Source: Rheum nobile (lineage: Eukaryota > Streptophyta > Magnoliopsida > Caryophyllales > Polygonaceae). From it: a stretch of DNA of 64,000 nucleotides. The position numbers and the translations under genes are program-made. Where the stretch lies: assembly GCA_027886185.1 (NCBI GenBank), contig WOAB01000760.1, positions 3,286,001 through 3,350,000 of the forward strand. Direction: 5' to 3'. Positions 33,425-47,505 of this stretch are shown piece after piece; positions within the stretch are counted from its first letter, which is position 1; each line of letters begins with the position of its first letter. The notes below the pieces were generated by a model. That model made no database searches. It worked only from the letters and a program-made list of their open reading frames with translations, and was not told the DNA's origin.

Positions 33425-35044
33425 GGTTATCTATGTCAGTTAATCAGGATTTCGGTACAGTTAATCAGTTAATCAAATGACTCTAAATTAACATTATATC
33501 AACTTAAACCATTATATAATTATCTATATTTATATGTCTTATAATGATGATTTTACATATAAAAATAGAAACATTCAAAATAAGTTGTTATGTATACTAA
33601 GTTATATATTTAATTAAAAAACATACCTAATTTTAGTTATCATATAACATTTTAAAATATGGTTATTTTACAATATCATCTTTATTCTTATTTGTGTACG
33701 TGTATTCGCTATAAATACAAATTATACAACTTATTCGACATGTATCCAAACACCTTTACTGTAATCATGTCAACTAAATTAGACTATTCCATTACTAAGA
33801 AATAAAAATACATTATTTTTATGATCGGTTATCCATTAACCAATTATAGAAAAATAACTAACCGTTACATACCATAAATCTTCAGTCAGTTAATTACTTA
33901 ATTGTACTGTAACTTCATTACTTTCAGTCGATTAACCTAAAAAAACGAATTTTTCTATACGGTTTTTCGATTTCTATATTTTGTGCCCATCCGAAGATCA
34001 AATATGTTTACCAATTCTTTTGCTAATTGGTACGTGGCAATACTATAAATTAAAAGGTCACTTATCACTATAAATATTAATACGAGTAATAGTGAGACTT
34101 TGAATAGCTATAAATATATTAATACTGATCACAATCATAACGTGACCGTTCAACTTCTTTTGAGTATTGTTCCCCCTTAAGATTCCACTTGCCTGCAGTC
34201 AACTTCCAGAAACTCACCACAAAAGCATAAAAATTTCCTTCGTTGCCGTCGTTTGACGTTGAAACAACTTCCATTTTCCGGCCTTTTCTTATGCATAAAC
34301 AATAAGAATATGTGTAAAATGACAAAGTACAAACAACGAAATATCAAGTATAATATTCATGATGGATAATTTGATGCAAAATCACCAATACTAGTCACTC
34401 GAGGTTTTAATAGTTTTATATACATTTAAGACCAACATTACCAGATAAAGACCATTTCAATTATTATTTTTGTTTATTTCAAATAAGCTCTCCTAATAAG
34501 ATACACATCACACCATCAAATGAAATCCGTGACAAGTGTATTTTTATTATCGTGACCGACTAACCGTGACAAGTGTATTTAAAACCTTTGCAATTGTCGT
34601 GTATCAGTGTATGGATTAAACCCGGCCAATACATTTGCTGTATAAATTAATTCCACATGATCACACTTTTTCAAAGGCACAATCTTACTAAAAAATCCAC
34701 GTAGCTTCTATGTCAGGAGGATTAGCATTGGAAAAATAAAATAAACATATATATATATATATATATTTCAATGAATGTGTGAAAGTGGAAACTCAAAAGT
34801 AGGAAGAGAGAGAATCAAAACCCTTTTTTAACGCGCAAGTTTCTTCAAGTCTTCGATCCCTTTTTTCTACGCGCTTAATTTTCCATCGGCTTTGTGACCT
34901 TTTTAATCAATCTCTCTCTACTGCTACTCTGGAACAGCAATTCAGATCTCCATTTGGAGCCGAAGTTTTCAGAAATCAAATTTGAACAAATCAAGGCTAA
35001 GAAGAAGAAATCGAGAAGGGAATAGATTTGTGTGTTTGAGGAGA
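33425..35044. other. Intergenic DNA upstream of the PP2C gene
   Basis: AT-rich with no recognisable gene. An (AT)n microsatellite of about 24 bases lies at 34746-34768. The last few hundred bases should contain the promoter and leader of the PP2C gene. Confidence 0.45.
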
Positions 35045-37390
35045 ATGTTAAGGGCGTGTTCTCGGTGTTTCGGAAGAACAGGGAGGGATGGATTATTGTG
35101 GCATATGGATTTGAAGCCTCACGCTTCAGGAGACTTCTCCATCGCAGTTGTTCAAGCTAATTCCTCCCTTGAAGATCAAACTCAAGTCTTCACTTCTCCT
35201 TCTGCAACAGTTGTTGGCGTTTACGATGGCCATGGCGGACCTGAGGCCTCTCGCTTTGCCAATTCCAAACTTATTCCTCTTTTAAATAGTATGTATTTCC
35301 TTAATCTACTCGTTTAGGTTATAAATTTGCATGTTTTTCTTTGTTTGTGATTGCTGACTTTCACATAGGGTTTTGTATTGGATTTCAAATAATCTTCAAA
35401 TGGATCGCCTCTTTTCACTGACCCGCTTTGGGATTAAATAGCTCTTGTGATTTTGAATTGTTGTGTTTTCGTGGCTCTTAGTTCTTTGTTTGCTATTCCA
35501 GGGATATGCTAATTTAAACTTCTCATGGCTTGCAGCGTATCGTTTAGAAGGGTACGCTTGAAACTTATGGAAATTGTGGCGAATTGAAAATCACTCTTCT
35601 AATATTTTCAGTTATAGCTTAGACTTCAAACAGTTCTATTTAGATTTATGTTTCATTGCTTCTATGAGCTATGTAGCTTGCACAAAACCTAGATCTAAAT
35701 TTATCCGGTGATCCTATCTTATGTCATCTGCAGAATATGCTTCTGAGCAAGGGGGCTTGTCATCCGATGTGATAAAGAAGGCATTCAGCACAACAGAGGA
35801 GGAATTTTTGCACTTAGTAAAGAGGACTATGCCAATTCAGCCACAGATTGCATCAGTTGGATCATGTTGCCTTGTGGGTGCCATCACTAAGGATGTGTTG
35901 TATGTTGCTAACCTTGGAGATTCAAGAGCAGTTTTGGGACGCTGGGCTTCTGATACGCGGGAGGAGTTTGTGGTGGCGGAAAGGTTGTCAACAGATCATA
36001 ATGTATCAGCTGAAGAGGTTAGGAAGGAAGTTGAAGCACTTCACCCTGATGATTCTCAAGTTGTTGTGTATACCCGCGGTGTTTGGAGAATCAAGGGCAT
36101 TATACAGGTAATGATCAAGCTACCATTTTTGAAATGATTATTTTTTAGGTTACCTTATTTTTATTTTCTGTTCTGTTGTATTCACAACAGACTTCGTTCT
36201 CTCTATGTTCTGGGATTCCCCGGAGACCACATGAGATTCACCTTCTATTATCAGTTCATCACTTTGCTTCTAACCACTTGAAATGACAGATCCTGATTGT
36301 GTAAGTCATTCAGGAAGCTCATTTATTACATATATGAGAAATGCATTTATTCTGTGTGATTGGTTTATTTCTCTTGTTGATGTTATTGTTCTCTTATATA
36401 TCACAAGATGTTTCACTAATGTTTTCTGATGACTGATCTATCTCAGGTGTCGAGATCAATTGGAGACGTCTATCTAAAGAAACCCTTGTTCAATAGAGAC
36501 CCTATCTTTCAACAGTTTGGGAACCCTATTCCTCTTAGAAGACCAGTTCTTACAGCAGAACCATCCATTCTCAAAAGAAAGATCAAACCACAAGACTTGT
36601 TTCTAATATTTGCAACGGATGGCTTATGGGAACAATTGAGTGATCAAGCTGTTGTTGAGATTGTCTCTAAGAACCCTAGAGCTGTAAGTTTCCTGCACTC
36701 TGCCTTGGCTTCAGTTTATTATACTGTACTATTTCTATTCAGCAGCCCCCACGTTATGCATTGTAACCGAGGCATATGGGTGGGAACTCTATTTGTGTTG
36801 TTTGCTTTCCTTTGGCAATATGGAATATCTTCTGATCGAATAATTTTGGAAGTTATGATAAAGGCATTATCCACATAGACGTGTCAATTACTCGTTTACT
36901 AGAGGAACTTGACAGCTAAAGATGTTATCTGCATGGTGTGGTTTGTGTGCAATTAACTGACAAAACAAGTTCTGTCCTAAAAATCAACTGTCACCGTATT
37001 TTCTACGTGGAAAACACAAACCTTTGAGGTGGAATCCTCTATTGAGATGGAATCTTAAGTGCCTGACATTGTTGCTTATGACTGGCTTTATGTCATTTTA
37101 AGGGGTTATATCTAAAAACATCTTATGATAAATAAATTTTGCAGGGCATTGCAAAGAGGCTGGTTAGAGCTGCTGTACAGGAAGCTGCAAAGAAGAGGGA
37201 GATGAGATATGACGACATCAAGAGGATTGAGAAGGGGATAAGGCGGCATTTCCATGACGACATCTCGGTAGTTGTCATTTATCTTGACCATCACAAGAAC
37301 AGCCTCGGTGGTAGTAAAGTTAAGCAGAGTACCATTGGATGCACAAGAGCTCCTCTTGACATCTTCGCCCTCAACACAGACACACTGTAA
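35045..37390 (+). CDS. Clade-D protein phosphatase 2C (4 exons, 366 aa)
   Basis: Exons are 35045-35288, 35734-36107, 36447-36683 and 37145-37390; phases fit and give 366 residues. The start chosen is MLRACSRCFGR, the usual start of this clade; an upstream in-frame ATG at 34982 is less likely. PP2C motifs in order: DGLLWHMDLKPHASGDFS, VYDGHGGPEAS (residues 59-69, metal-binding Asp), LGDSRAVLG, SRSIGD, FATDGLWE and HDDISVVV (metal-binding Asp pair). The family removes phosphate from Ser/Thr using Mn/Mg. Clade-D members act on plasma-membrane H+-ATPase and are inhibited by SAUR proteins (established for Arabidopsis homologues). All catalytic motifs look intact. A GAA microsatellite lies in the 3' flank near 37540. 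Confidence 0.95.
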
Positions 37391-38769
37391 GGGGAAAAAC
37401 ACTGCCTACAAAAGATCTGACAGGAACGTCTTCTGTAGATGAACCGCTAATAGATTGGTGAGTGGTGATTGCTATAAACACTGATTTTTACACCTTCGGA
37501 TACATCAGAAAAGCATCAAAGCACAAAATGAAGTACAGAAGAAGAAGAAGAAGAAGAAGAAGAAAATAGGTGTTGTAAATATCAGAAGATGGTGATTGAG
37601 ATGACTGGGAATTTATTCACTTTTTGATTCCATTTGGATGTGGCATTTGATAGCAATATGCTATTCTTGATATGTCTGTCTCTTATTTTGCTAAGGAAGT
37701 CATGGGGCTTTATTGATTTATTTATCATAACGAATCAGAACATTTATAATGTCATCTGGAAGACTATATGCATTCTATTTAAGGATCTGTCCAGCAATAA
37801 TACATGACCTTTTTGTATTCACATCTATAATATGCCATTGGAGCTATGCTGAACATATCTGTTACTATAAACCAGGAATCTTTACAAATAAATAAATAAA
37901 CCAGGAATCATCATCCACCGTTTTCCAGTGATATGAAAATAGGGCCTGTTTGGCCATTAGGTTATAAACTATTTATTTGAAAAAAATATTTTTTTCCCTT
38001 CCTTCACAATTTTATATATCACTCAAATTTCAAATTACAATAATTTTTTTATAAACAAAATATTCTTTATAAACACACCTAATAAACAATACCAAAGTTC
38101 GTAATTGAGAGCACCCCATTAATTCACGGGACTTGCACTGAAAATCCAGTTATTACAAGAGTTATCGAAAACAAGTTGTACCATATGGGCAACCAAAGTG
38201 ATACCACTATAGTTGCACGACAAATTATTTACATTGTGCAAAGCATGAAGTTGAATATTTAGGAACACGTTATGTCATGAATAATAATATAAAGCGTGTT
38301 TTGTTTTCCATAGTAGTAAGATTTCACAAAATGAATAAGTGAGGTAAATAACAAAATGAACTCTTATTTATGAGTTGGAATCATTTGTGGGTTATAGGTC
38401 AAAACATAATGAACTCTTAATTATTTACGTGTATTAGGTATTTAGGTTGGTCATAACTCATAATTTTTAGATTTATATAATTTTCTCACAAAAACTCACT
38501 TTTCTCACTAAAATCACTGATAATTTTTTTTGTTACCAAAAACTAACAAAAAACCTAGCTTGTAATTCTACAAAAAAGAATCACAACAAAGGATAATCAA
38601 ATTTCAAAGCCATCCTAAATTTGAACTCTGCTGGCTCCCGGCGGATTTCGAAAGGGTTCAAAAACTGGAGACTTTAAAAATTCTCATCTACAGGATTCTC
38701 TCTATCTTTCGATTTCAAAAAACCTCTTTTTCGCTCTACCCTTGAAAAACCCTTGCCTCTCACTCTCAG
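37391..38769. other. Intergenic DNA between PP2C and BUB3
   Basis: It contains the PP2C 3' region with (GAA)n near 37538-37565. An AGGGCCTGTTTGGCC word at about 37940 looks like a lone hAT-MITE terminus. The leader and promoter of BUB3 lie at the right. No gene is visible. Confidence 0.4.
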
Positions 38770-41700
38770 ATGACGGCTGTGGCGCCGCCCGCGACCGCCG
38801 GCAAGGAGCTGCTGAATCCTCCGACGGACGGTATATCAAATCTTAGGTTCTCAAACACCAGCGATCATCTCCTCGTTTCCTCTTGGGACAAGGTAAATGT
38901 AATAAATTCTTGAGATTTGTTTTTGTTGTTGTTTTCTTACTTCCAGTTTGGGAGCTAATCGATTTTAAAGACCTAGCTCGTTCATTTCGGACCTTGTTTG
39001 AAATTTGTGGTCAGAGTGTTCGATTGTATGATGCAAGCGCAAATGTGTTGAGAGGAGAGTTCAAGCATGGTGGTGCGGTGCTCGATTGCTGCTTCCACGA
39101 CGATTATTCGGGGTTCAGTGCCAGCTCTGACAGTAATGTTAGGCGGTAATTTCCTTTTGCAAGTTTCTGTCTCTTATAAATTGTGGGATTCTCAACTTTC
39201 TCTTCTAATATTCGGGGAGCAAATTTGTGTCCTGATTGAGTATATAGAGGATGGGTCTGTATTCTGTAATGTATTATTGCCATTCGTTTATCATGAATAT
39301 GCTATGTCCCTGATTCCTGTCTTGTTTTACTGGAGAGCAGTGTTGAGATACATCCCACATTGGTGGGGATGGATTAATTCTACTAGTATATAAGGGGAGG
39401 GGAAGCCCTGGCCTACACTAGGACGGGCCGATAGAATGGGGTTGATGTGGGATTCTCACAAGCAGAGCTGCTCTTTTGTTTTGTCCGTTAAATTCCCATT
39501 TTTCTTTTATCACCCCCTATGCTTGCTATATGCTCTGTTTGGTAAATAGATAAGTAACAGACTGGTCTTTGTTCAATTGGTACTTTGCACTTGTTTTCTT
39601 ACTCATCTTGATTTCCCTTTCTATACGACCATTACCTCTATTTTTAAATCTGTATCAGATTGACTGAATCATTTTGGTTTTTTCACTCATTTTGACACAA
39701 TGTAAATTGTGATTCATGAATTCTCTCCTAAGAATAATAATGTTCTCTCTCTCTCTCTCTATCTCTATCTCTTTCTATCTCTTTATCAGATAGCACCTAT
39801 ATGCTTGTTTCTGGCTTTGTGCACATGGTTATTCCCTTCATCCAGAAACGGGAAGAGGATTCTGCTACTAATCTCCCTTTGGCTTTCAAAGGATATATTT
39901 TTTACTTTCATTCTATGGAAATAGTTTAAGCTTATGTTTGACAATGTCTTCCCAAGAAAAAAGCACTTTGTATCTTAAACTCCTAATACACGAAAGCTTT
40001 CATTTTAGCTTGTTGTTCAAAAGAAACCTAAATACTACATTATGCTTTATTAATAAAGATAACTTTCCATTACTTTTTGAGCTTATGCATATTTCCTCTT
40101 CTTATAATTGATGCCGTTTTGTGCTCTTCCTTTCTTTTTTCCAATTTGTTTTAGGGTACATTTTTATACTAGAACTTAGAATTTGATTGTGTCAAAGTAA
40201 GTCATCATATCCTCTCTCTAGTTTATTTGGAAAATATGAGGCAAAACGAAGTTTTAACTTGTACTTTTATATTAAAGTTTTTGTTAGATGTTTTCTTGTG
40301 AGTCTTATGCCATGATTATCCACCCGCTATGTGACCTAGCATCAATATTTGCATGCTCTTATTTTTAAAAATAAATATAAAGTAAATGAATCTTGGTTTC
40401 ACTATCAACTTATCTTCAGTTATTAATACTTGAACTCATTGACTACAAAAGATCAAAAAAAAACTGGGGTGTTATTACATATTTTATGGGTAGTTTACTC
40501 ATAGATGCTGCATCTATCTGTTAAGGTAAGACCACATTTAACAGATCTAATTGACAGCTATAGCTCTACTTCTAGAATCAATTACACATATGACATATAT
40601 CGCAGCCAACCATGGGATATCTCGCCATATTATGCTAAATCGTGTAAAAAATCATATTTTCCTAAAGAATATTGTGTTTAAGGGTAGTAGGAATGATGGT
40701 ATCCAGTATAATTCAGTGGGAGCCTTCTTAGAGTTGATACTTTTAAAGATTGACTCAATAGCTGTCACTTTTGATGTTTTAGGCTAGTCTTCAACTACGG
40801 CAAGGAGGATATTTTGGGAAGGCATGCTGCACCCGTACGCTGTGTGGAATACTCTTATGCAACAGGTATGTTTATCTGTCTGGGATCATTATTCTTCTTG
40901 ATTAGCTTCTTGTTTATTAAAATTACATTGATAGTTTTTGCCACCCATTCAATTTCTGAATGATTGGAGTTACTAGGTGAAGTTTTATTGTTGAATAACG
41001 TATTCCCGATCAACTTATTCATAACAGAATGCTCTGAGTTGTAGTGGTGCTTTGGATGCTTTCAGTTGATTAAAATTTTACTACTTTGCTGATATGTAAT
41101 TAGGAATATTACAATATATATTGCTTGAAAAGGATTCACTCTTTTTCAATGATAAAATAGGGTTATGATCTATGCTGCTCCTGTGTACATTGACATGTAA
41201 ATGTTGCGTGTTTTGTTCCTCTTTAACTGTTTGTATAATAAGGCTTGTAATTTTTTGTCTATATCATACTAGGTCAAGTTATTACCGGTAGCTGGGATAA
41301 AACGGTGAAGTGTTGGGATCCTAGAGGAGCAAGTGGGCAGGAGCGTACTATGGCTGGAACATATCCACAACCTGAGCGCGTCTATTCTATGTCACTGGTA
41401 GGTAACCGTTTGGTAGTAGCTACAGCTGGCAGACATGTGAACGTCTATGATTTGCGGAATATGTCTCAACCAGAACAAAGAAGGGAGTCTTCATTAAAGT
41501 ATCAAACTAGAAGTGTATGCTGTTATCCCAATGGAACAGGTATGTGATTCAACATAAAACGCTCAGATATCATGTTTCACATGGTATCTATCCCTGGTTT
41601 TTCTATACTATCCTGTTTCAATTGATAATAATAAAATCTCGGGCTTAAACATGAAGGAGAATGAGTTTTATCCATAAAGTATCACCTTTACAAAGGATTA

Positions 41701-43385
41701 ATCGTTATAGACTTATAGGGATTTTTTTTCCTACAACCTATGACGTTAATGGTCTTCAATGTTCTTTCCATACTTAATGTGAAATTTCATTGATTGTAAT
41801 CAAGCTGCTCACGTGGTAACTGCATTGCAATGTATTTGATAAATATATCTCAAACCCTTGGCAGGTTATGCTCTGAGTTCAGTGGAAGGTCGGGTTGCAA
41901 TGGAATTTTTTGATCTGTCTGAGGCTGGTCAAGCTAAAAAGTTAGTACAGATTCTGCTCTGAGTCAGTAAACAGATGTTAATCTAACAAATTCATACAAA
42001 ATATTTTAAAACTATCTTCTGTGGGACAGTTGCCTTGTGCATCATTATGTTATTTCAGAAAACATAGCTTATGCTGTATCCAACAATAATGACGCATGTC
42101 TAGTTTACATGCACCATGAATAATCAAGATATTGTGGAAATATGAAAACTAATTTGCCTAATTGATATGCTGGTTAATATGATTATATGGGTGTGTAGTT
42201 TACCATATTGAGGTGTATGGAGGAACGGGAACAAATTCATCATGGCTAATTCCTTGCTAGAAGTGTTAAAAGTATTATTGATAGTTCGAGGAAAAAGGCA
42301 AAAAGTTTTGCACTTTCGAAAACTAGCCTATGTTTGACTTGTTTCATGTCAAAACTTTTATTTATATTCCCATAAATTTTAATAAGCCGTGCACTAAATT
42401 TATGACAATAACTTGTTACAAGAAGCCAATTCACCCAATTTGGTTCTTGGGTTGACCTCCAATACCAGCACTAATATATGTTGCCTGTTTCATTTCAACA
42501 CTGTTCGTTTTGTCTTGCTACTTCCTCTGTATGACACTAATGGTGTATTCTCTTTCCAGGTATGCTTTCAAATGTCATCGGAAATCAGAAGATGGTAGGG
42601 ATATTGTCTACCCTGTGAATGCCATAGCATTTCATCCCATGTAAGTTGCTCCTGAAAAAAAAAATTGTGGTTTAAATTTTGAAGTAACCGGGTTGAGAAT
42701 ACTTATATCTATTAAATGAAATTGATACAGGGATATTATATGCCTTAAATCAAATTATGCATCAAAGAGTCTCCTTGTTTATGGAACCACTTGAATATGG
42801 GCATTATATGATAGAAGAACTCTGTCATCTCATTTCTCATCTGTCTTGGTGTTAAATTACGGCTAAACATTATATTGCTCTGGGCCATCCATCTACATTA
42901 TCATATTTCAGTGACTTGTACGTCTCTGTTATTTGCAGCTACGGAACGTTTGCTACTGGAGGTTGTGATGGTGTAGTGAATGTATGGGATGGAAGCAATA
43001 AGAAGAGACTGTTTCAGGTCTTAATTAGCTTTATTCATTGCAGAAATTTCTTAGATTTTAACTTGCTTGATATGCACAATTCTGATTGTTGCTGTATTTA
43101 TTCTCAGTACGCAAAGTACCCATCAAGTGTTGCGGCGTTGTCCTTTAGCCGGGATGGCCATCTATTAGCTGTGGCTTCGAGTTACACATACGAGGAGGGT
43201 GATGTACCGTAAGTTCCTAACTCTTAATCACCCTCATTCTCCATTAGCTTTTCGACTAATTCTATGATTAAGAAACTGATGTGTGATTTGGATGCAGTCA
43301 CGAGCCAGATGCTATATTTGTTCGAAGCGTCAATGAAGTTGAAGTGAAGCCTAAGCCTAAAGTGTATCCCAATCTTCCTGCCTAA
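38770..43385 (+). CDS. BUB3: Mitotic checkpoint protein BUB3 (WD40; 9 exons, 342 aa)
   Basis: Exons are 38770-38892, 39015-39145, 40783-40865, 41273-41539, 41865-41940, 42560-42640, 42939-43017, 43108-43208 and 43298-43385; all phases join to 342 residues, the usual plant BUB3 length (about 340). The sequence is a WD40 propeller throughout: NPPTDGISNLRFS, HLLVSSWDK, SVRLYD, GGAVLDCCFHDDYSGFS, TGSWDKTVKCWDPR, VVATAGRHVNVYDLRNMSQ and FATGGCDGVVNVWDG. It ends in the conserved basic tail VKPKPKVYPN. BUB3 binds BUB1/BUBR1-type proteins at unattached kinetochores and delays anaphase. It matches the Arabidopsis BUB3.1 type. Intron 2 (39146-40782) is long and holds a snRNA-type promoter-like motif. 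Confidence 0.96.
39352..39393 (+). promoter_or_regulatory. snRNA-type USE plus TATA motif in BUB3 intron 2 (candidate)
   Basis: ATCCCACATTG (39352-39362) matches the plant snRNA upstream element RTCCCACATCG at 10 of 11 positions. TATATAA follows at 39387-39393, 24 bases later, the spacing known for Pol III-type plant snRNA genes. An inverted ATGTGGGATTCTC lies at about 39448-39460 and a T-run at 39474-39477. The motif pair also occurs in some retroelement LTRs, so this could be a relic. No known RNA was recognised downstream. Confidence 0.35.
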
Positions 43386-43952
43386 AACTGCTTTAGGATA
43401 GATTCTGTATTTTGACGTTCACTCTTTCAACCATATTTTGTCCCACTTTTATACTTCATGTGTGATTATGATTAGATAGGTTTTGAAAAATTGATACAAA
43501 TTATTCTTGTGTTATGATTTGGCAAGTCAGTTTGCATTACTGCTCTATGCAATTGTCCTCTATCATCTGTCTTGCAATCTTTGCATAGTAAACTTGCACA
43601 ATTCCCACGTATTCAGTAAAGAACAGTTTCAAATTTATGAAAAACATTGCAAAAGGTCTTTTCCTCAACTTATAATTTTACGAATCAACATCAAAACTAT
43701 TTTTGTAATGAAAATTGAACTTTCAAATTGGTTTGTAACCATTTTAGGCAACTTTCACATTAGCTTAAATCAAGCATTCATTGCATGATGAACTACTTCA
43801 GATTTTAAGAATATCAAAATGGTGCGAATAAACATGTCCTAATAATTTATGTTGTATCAAATTCGAATTCTCGTAACACAAAAAGATATGGCGCTTCCAA
43901 TATTCACAGCTATAGCTGCCTGCATAACTGGAAAAGCTTTGAGATACCGCCA
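43386..43952. other. Convergent 3' flank of BUB3 and CLPR1
   Basis: The two genes converge here, and the segment should hold both 3' untranslated regions. Nothing else was recognised. Confidence 0.5.
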
Positions 43953-46900
43953 TTAACTGAACCCAGAAGGAGCAGCTCGTGGCCCACCAGGCCCGGCTGC
44001 AGCTCGCCTCATAGCTCTCGATTGAGCGAGAATCTCATCGTAATCCTGAGCAATGAGTTAAATATATATGAAAAGCTTTAGAATATGCATAGTAAACGCA
44101 CCAAAGAGCAGATCAATTTGGGCAATCAGAATATGATAGCTCTTATAAGACTTACCCTCTTTTGATATGCAGTATGCCTTGGATCAGCTAGCCTGTCAGC
44201 AATGCCATACTCAATGGCCTCATTTGCACGGAAGTACTTGGGGCGATGAATATCTTTAGCAATTTCTTCTTTGGGTTTGCCAATCCCTTGGGATAAGAGC
44301 TCAAGGTAGTAATCAGTGTTTGCGTCTAGCTCTTTGGCCTGTTTATGAAGATAATTTAGTTGTGCAGAAGCAATACAAATCAGGAAATAAGGAACTCTCT
44401 AGGGCCTATGCTGAGCTAAATATTAGTGTTGGTATGTATAGTCAAACTAGAAACACTAATGGAAGTATTGATAACCTTGAGCCACATATCTAGTACTGCC
44501 CCGCTTGATCTGTAGATCTTTGGAAGATATAGTTTTGCTGCAATTAACAAGATGAGGTGAGACATAAGCATGACCGAATCTACTAAAATGGGAAAATATA
44601 ATCAAATGGACAAACTTCACTGTCTCAAAAGAACCTGCATATCATCTTATTTACAATACATTCAAGTGACAAGACTAGCAATATCCAAGAGGCTGCTTCA
44701 CAATTATGGATGAAGAATAAAGGATGAAGATTAAAATGCATTTATTGAAGGGATCAATCATACTTGAAGAATTTGGCTGCACAGCACGATAACCCTTGGC
44801 TCCAAGTGCAAGAAGCATTGCTGCTTGGCCGAGTGCCATCCCGACATTCACGGTATAGACAGGTGCTTTGCAGAACTACATCATGGATTGATCAAAATAG
44901 ATATTAGGGCATGTTCCTTAGAGCAGCAAATAAATGGGAAAGGGCGTAATTATCAGTCTTACCGACATGGCATCTGCTATTGCATATGCTTCTGTTTCAG
45001 ATCCGACAATCTCCATCTGCTCATTCTGAAAAAAAGAATATGATTGTTATATAAAAAGAAAGAAAATGAGAGGGATACACATGGACAATTTACTCATATG
45101 TCAGTGAATTGAGCACATTTCCTCTACAATTTATAGCTCTCAAGTGGTAGATCATTCCTAATCCCTAGCCAAAGCACTAGCTTTACTTAACCATTTTATT
45201 ACTCTCCAGAACCCTCAGATCCCCCAAGCCACACAGACTGTTGTACACATGGAAAGGCAGGGGAGGAGGAGCGGGAGGGGATGAGAAACACACTTCTCTA
45301 TTTGATGAAATAAAGAGAATTTTCTTAGATAATGAACGTGATGAACCTGTGTCCCAGACGAATTGATGTACAGGTATATAGGCTTTGTGGCGTCATCATA
45401 ATCCAACCACATAAACTCGGCAATAATAAGTTCAGTGACAGCTGGAACAATCTGCAGCAAGCAGGGAAAATGTATCAAACGCAGGAAATCCATTAATAGA
45501 ATTCCAGTTCCAACAAATATCCATATTAGCTAACCGGCATGCCAAGGTACACAATCCTGGAATCCAAGAGCAGAGAAGGTAGATCAGGAGGCGCGGGCCT
45601 TCTTCCATATCCCCTGGCTCCTCCACGGAATATGGCTGTACTCATGGAACATTGTGGTTGACCGTTGCCATCAGTTCCTTTGAGGCTCCACATTCCGCCT
45701 TCTTTCAAGTAATTATGAGCAGACGATATACTTTCCTGTAATAAATAATCTTATCATAGCATTCTATACAGCAAATTAGCAAAAGATTGGTGAAAACAAA
45801 TCACAAGCAAACACTGGACAACTTGTTACAGAAACAGTAACTGATCCAATATTCTCTTAAAATGCAGTAAGCTTAGATGCTAGTACAAAGGAGAAGCACC
45901 TCAGTCACAGTCTCTGACTGCCGGCTAATGGGATTATCGACTGTATTGAACAAGTCCATTTGTGATGGAGTGAGGCCGTACATATACTGAGGAACATTCT
46001 TGAAATTCTCCTTCACTACCAAAGAAAATATTTTGAAACACTCAAACAGAGTACAATAGGAGACATATGTGTTCTACATGAAGAGCAAGTAAAGTTAGAT
46101 CTGGCACAAAATTCTGCTTAGGAGCTGAAAATTGTACATCAAGGAAGGACAGTTTTCCAGGTTATTATAAGTAACAACTAACAAGGGGTAGTAGTTTGTT
46201 GGCTGTTGTTCTGTCTTTGGATACATTTGGAGTGATCTTTTGGGTTTCATTTCTGATCAGTTTGGTAGTAGTTTGTTGGTTGATGTTCGCCTTTTGTCCC
46301 GGCTTATGACCACTGAAATATCATGACTTAATCTTACACTTAACCCATGGTTAAGTTTTTTTTAACATGCTCTTAGCCTTTTTAATAATAACCACCATTC
46401 ATAAAAACTAACATGGGGTATCATGTACTCATAACATGAGGAAATTCATCAAAATCAGTGAATTGCAGAATCATTTATCTTCAAAGGTAATAAGTAACAA
46501 TAACAGAATATCTGATCAATGAACTGTTCACACTTAAAACCAGCATGCAATCTAAGGCACCTTATCACTAGACTAGCCAAGCACATTGAGGAAAAAATGA
46601 ATGTCCTATTTGTTGCTGCAAAGTAATACCAAAAGAATGACTCCATGTATTTACCTCTACTCTTTTTCCAATAAGCAAAACTAGGTCTGTTGTATTAATG
46701 CCATCTAAACTTGTCAACTGGGTATTGAAGGTAGACTTCAGACAGAGTAACGCTTCTTTTGAGCTTGAGTAATTAATAGATTGACTAGTGCAGTAGACTG
46801 AAACGTTCTCCATCAACATACTATTCAGTGTCTAGACTAATTCTTTCAGGTCAAGGTATACCTGATATTTTCTTCTACATATTTTGTTGATTATATAGAT

Positions 46901-47505
46901 AGCTTCAAATGCAAAACTGGGAATACAAATAGATGAACGCAAGTGATATACAATGTGATAACATAATATTCCTATGAAATATAACGATAACTAGAAGAAT
47001 TTGACAGTACCAACATTCAAGTGACCTAAAATGTAAAAACCTTTAAAAATCATAAGTAAGCACAGGAAGGAAAAAATCAGCCTTATCAGGTCAGCATTTC
47101 CACCTAATTCCTTCAATTTCCACATCCCGAGTACGATTTCCCCAAAAATATGTCGGAACGCAAGGAACGACAACAGTTTTACTATTATTAAACAACAGAA
47201 GAGAGATTAATTTCAAGTTGAAATCGAACATAAAGAAGCTCACATCCTTCTTTGAGGTTTTCTTCTCTGAATTGCTTAGGGACATGGTCGAACGATTTCC
47301 TCTGAGCACGCGGTGCCACGAACCACCTACGAGCTCCGTTTGTGGAGCTGTGACGAGTGCCGGAGAAAGGAGGAGCAGCGAAGGGTTTCGTGGAAGGAAG
47401 GAAGGAAGAAGCTGAGAGGCGACCGGAAATACCGGCGCGCAGACTTTCTTCGCTGTTCGAGGGGAGAGCAGCGGAGGAGATTGGAGAGAGAACGCTGGCC
47501 GCCAT
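43953..47505 (-). CDS. CLPR1: ClpR1, non-catalytic subunit of the plastid Clp protease (9 exons, 398 aa)
   Basis: Minus-strand exons are 47505-47244, 46015-45900, 45735-45535, 45451-45347, 45025-44963, 44875-44764, 44537-44476, 44338-44156 and 44045-43953; phases fit to 398 residues. The first 65 or so residues are Ser/Ala/Arg-rich without acidic clusters, fitting a chloroplast transit peptide. Diagnostic stretches are SFDHVPKQFREENLKEG, FKNVPQY, APPDLPSLLLDSRIVYLGMP, MWLDYDDATKPIYLYINS, GSETEAYAIADAMS and STKLYLPK. The ClpP catalytic Ser is absent (GMALGQAAM in place of GxAASM) and so is the catalytic His region (LPK), as in ClpR proteins. It forms a heptameric ring with ClpP1 and other ClpR subunits in the stroma. 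The ClpR1 assignment rests on strong similarity to the Arabidopsis protein as I remember it. Confidence 0.93.

Noticed and set aside
37930..38100. hAT MITE starting AGGGCCTGTTTGGCC
   Set aside because: No matching inverted end or target duplication could be located.
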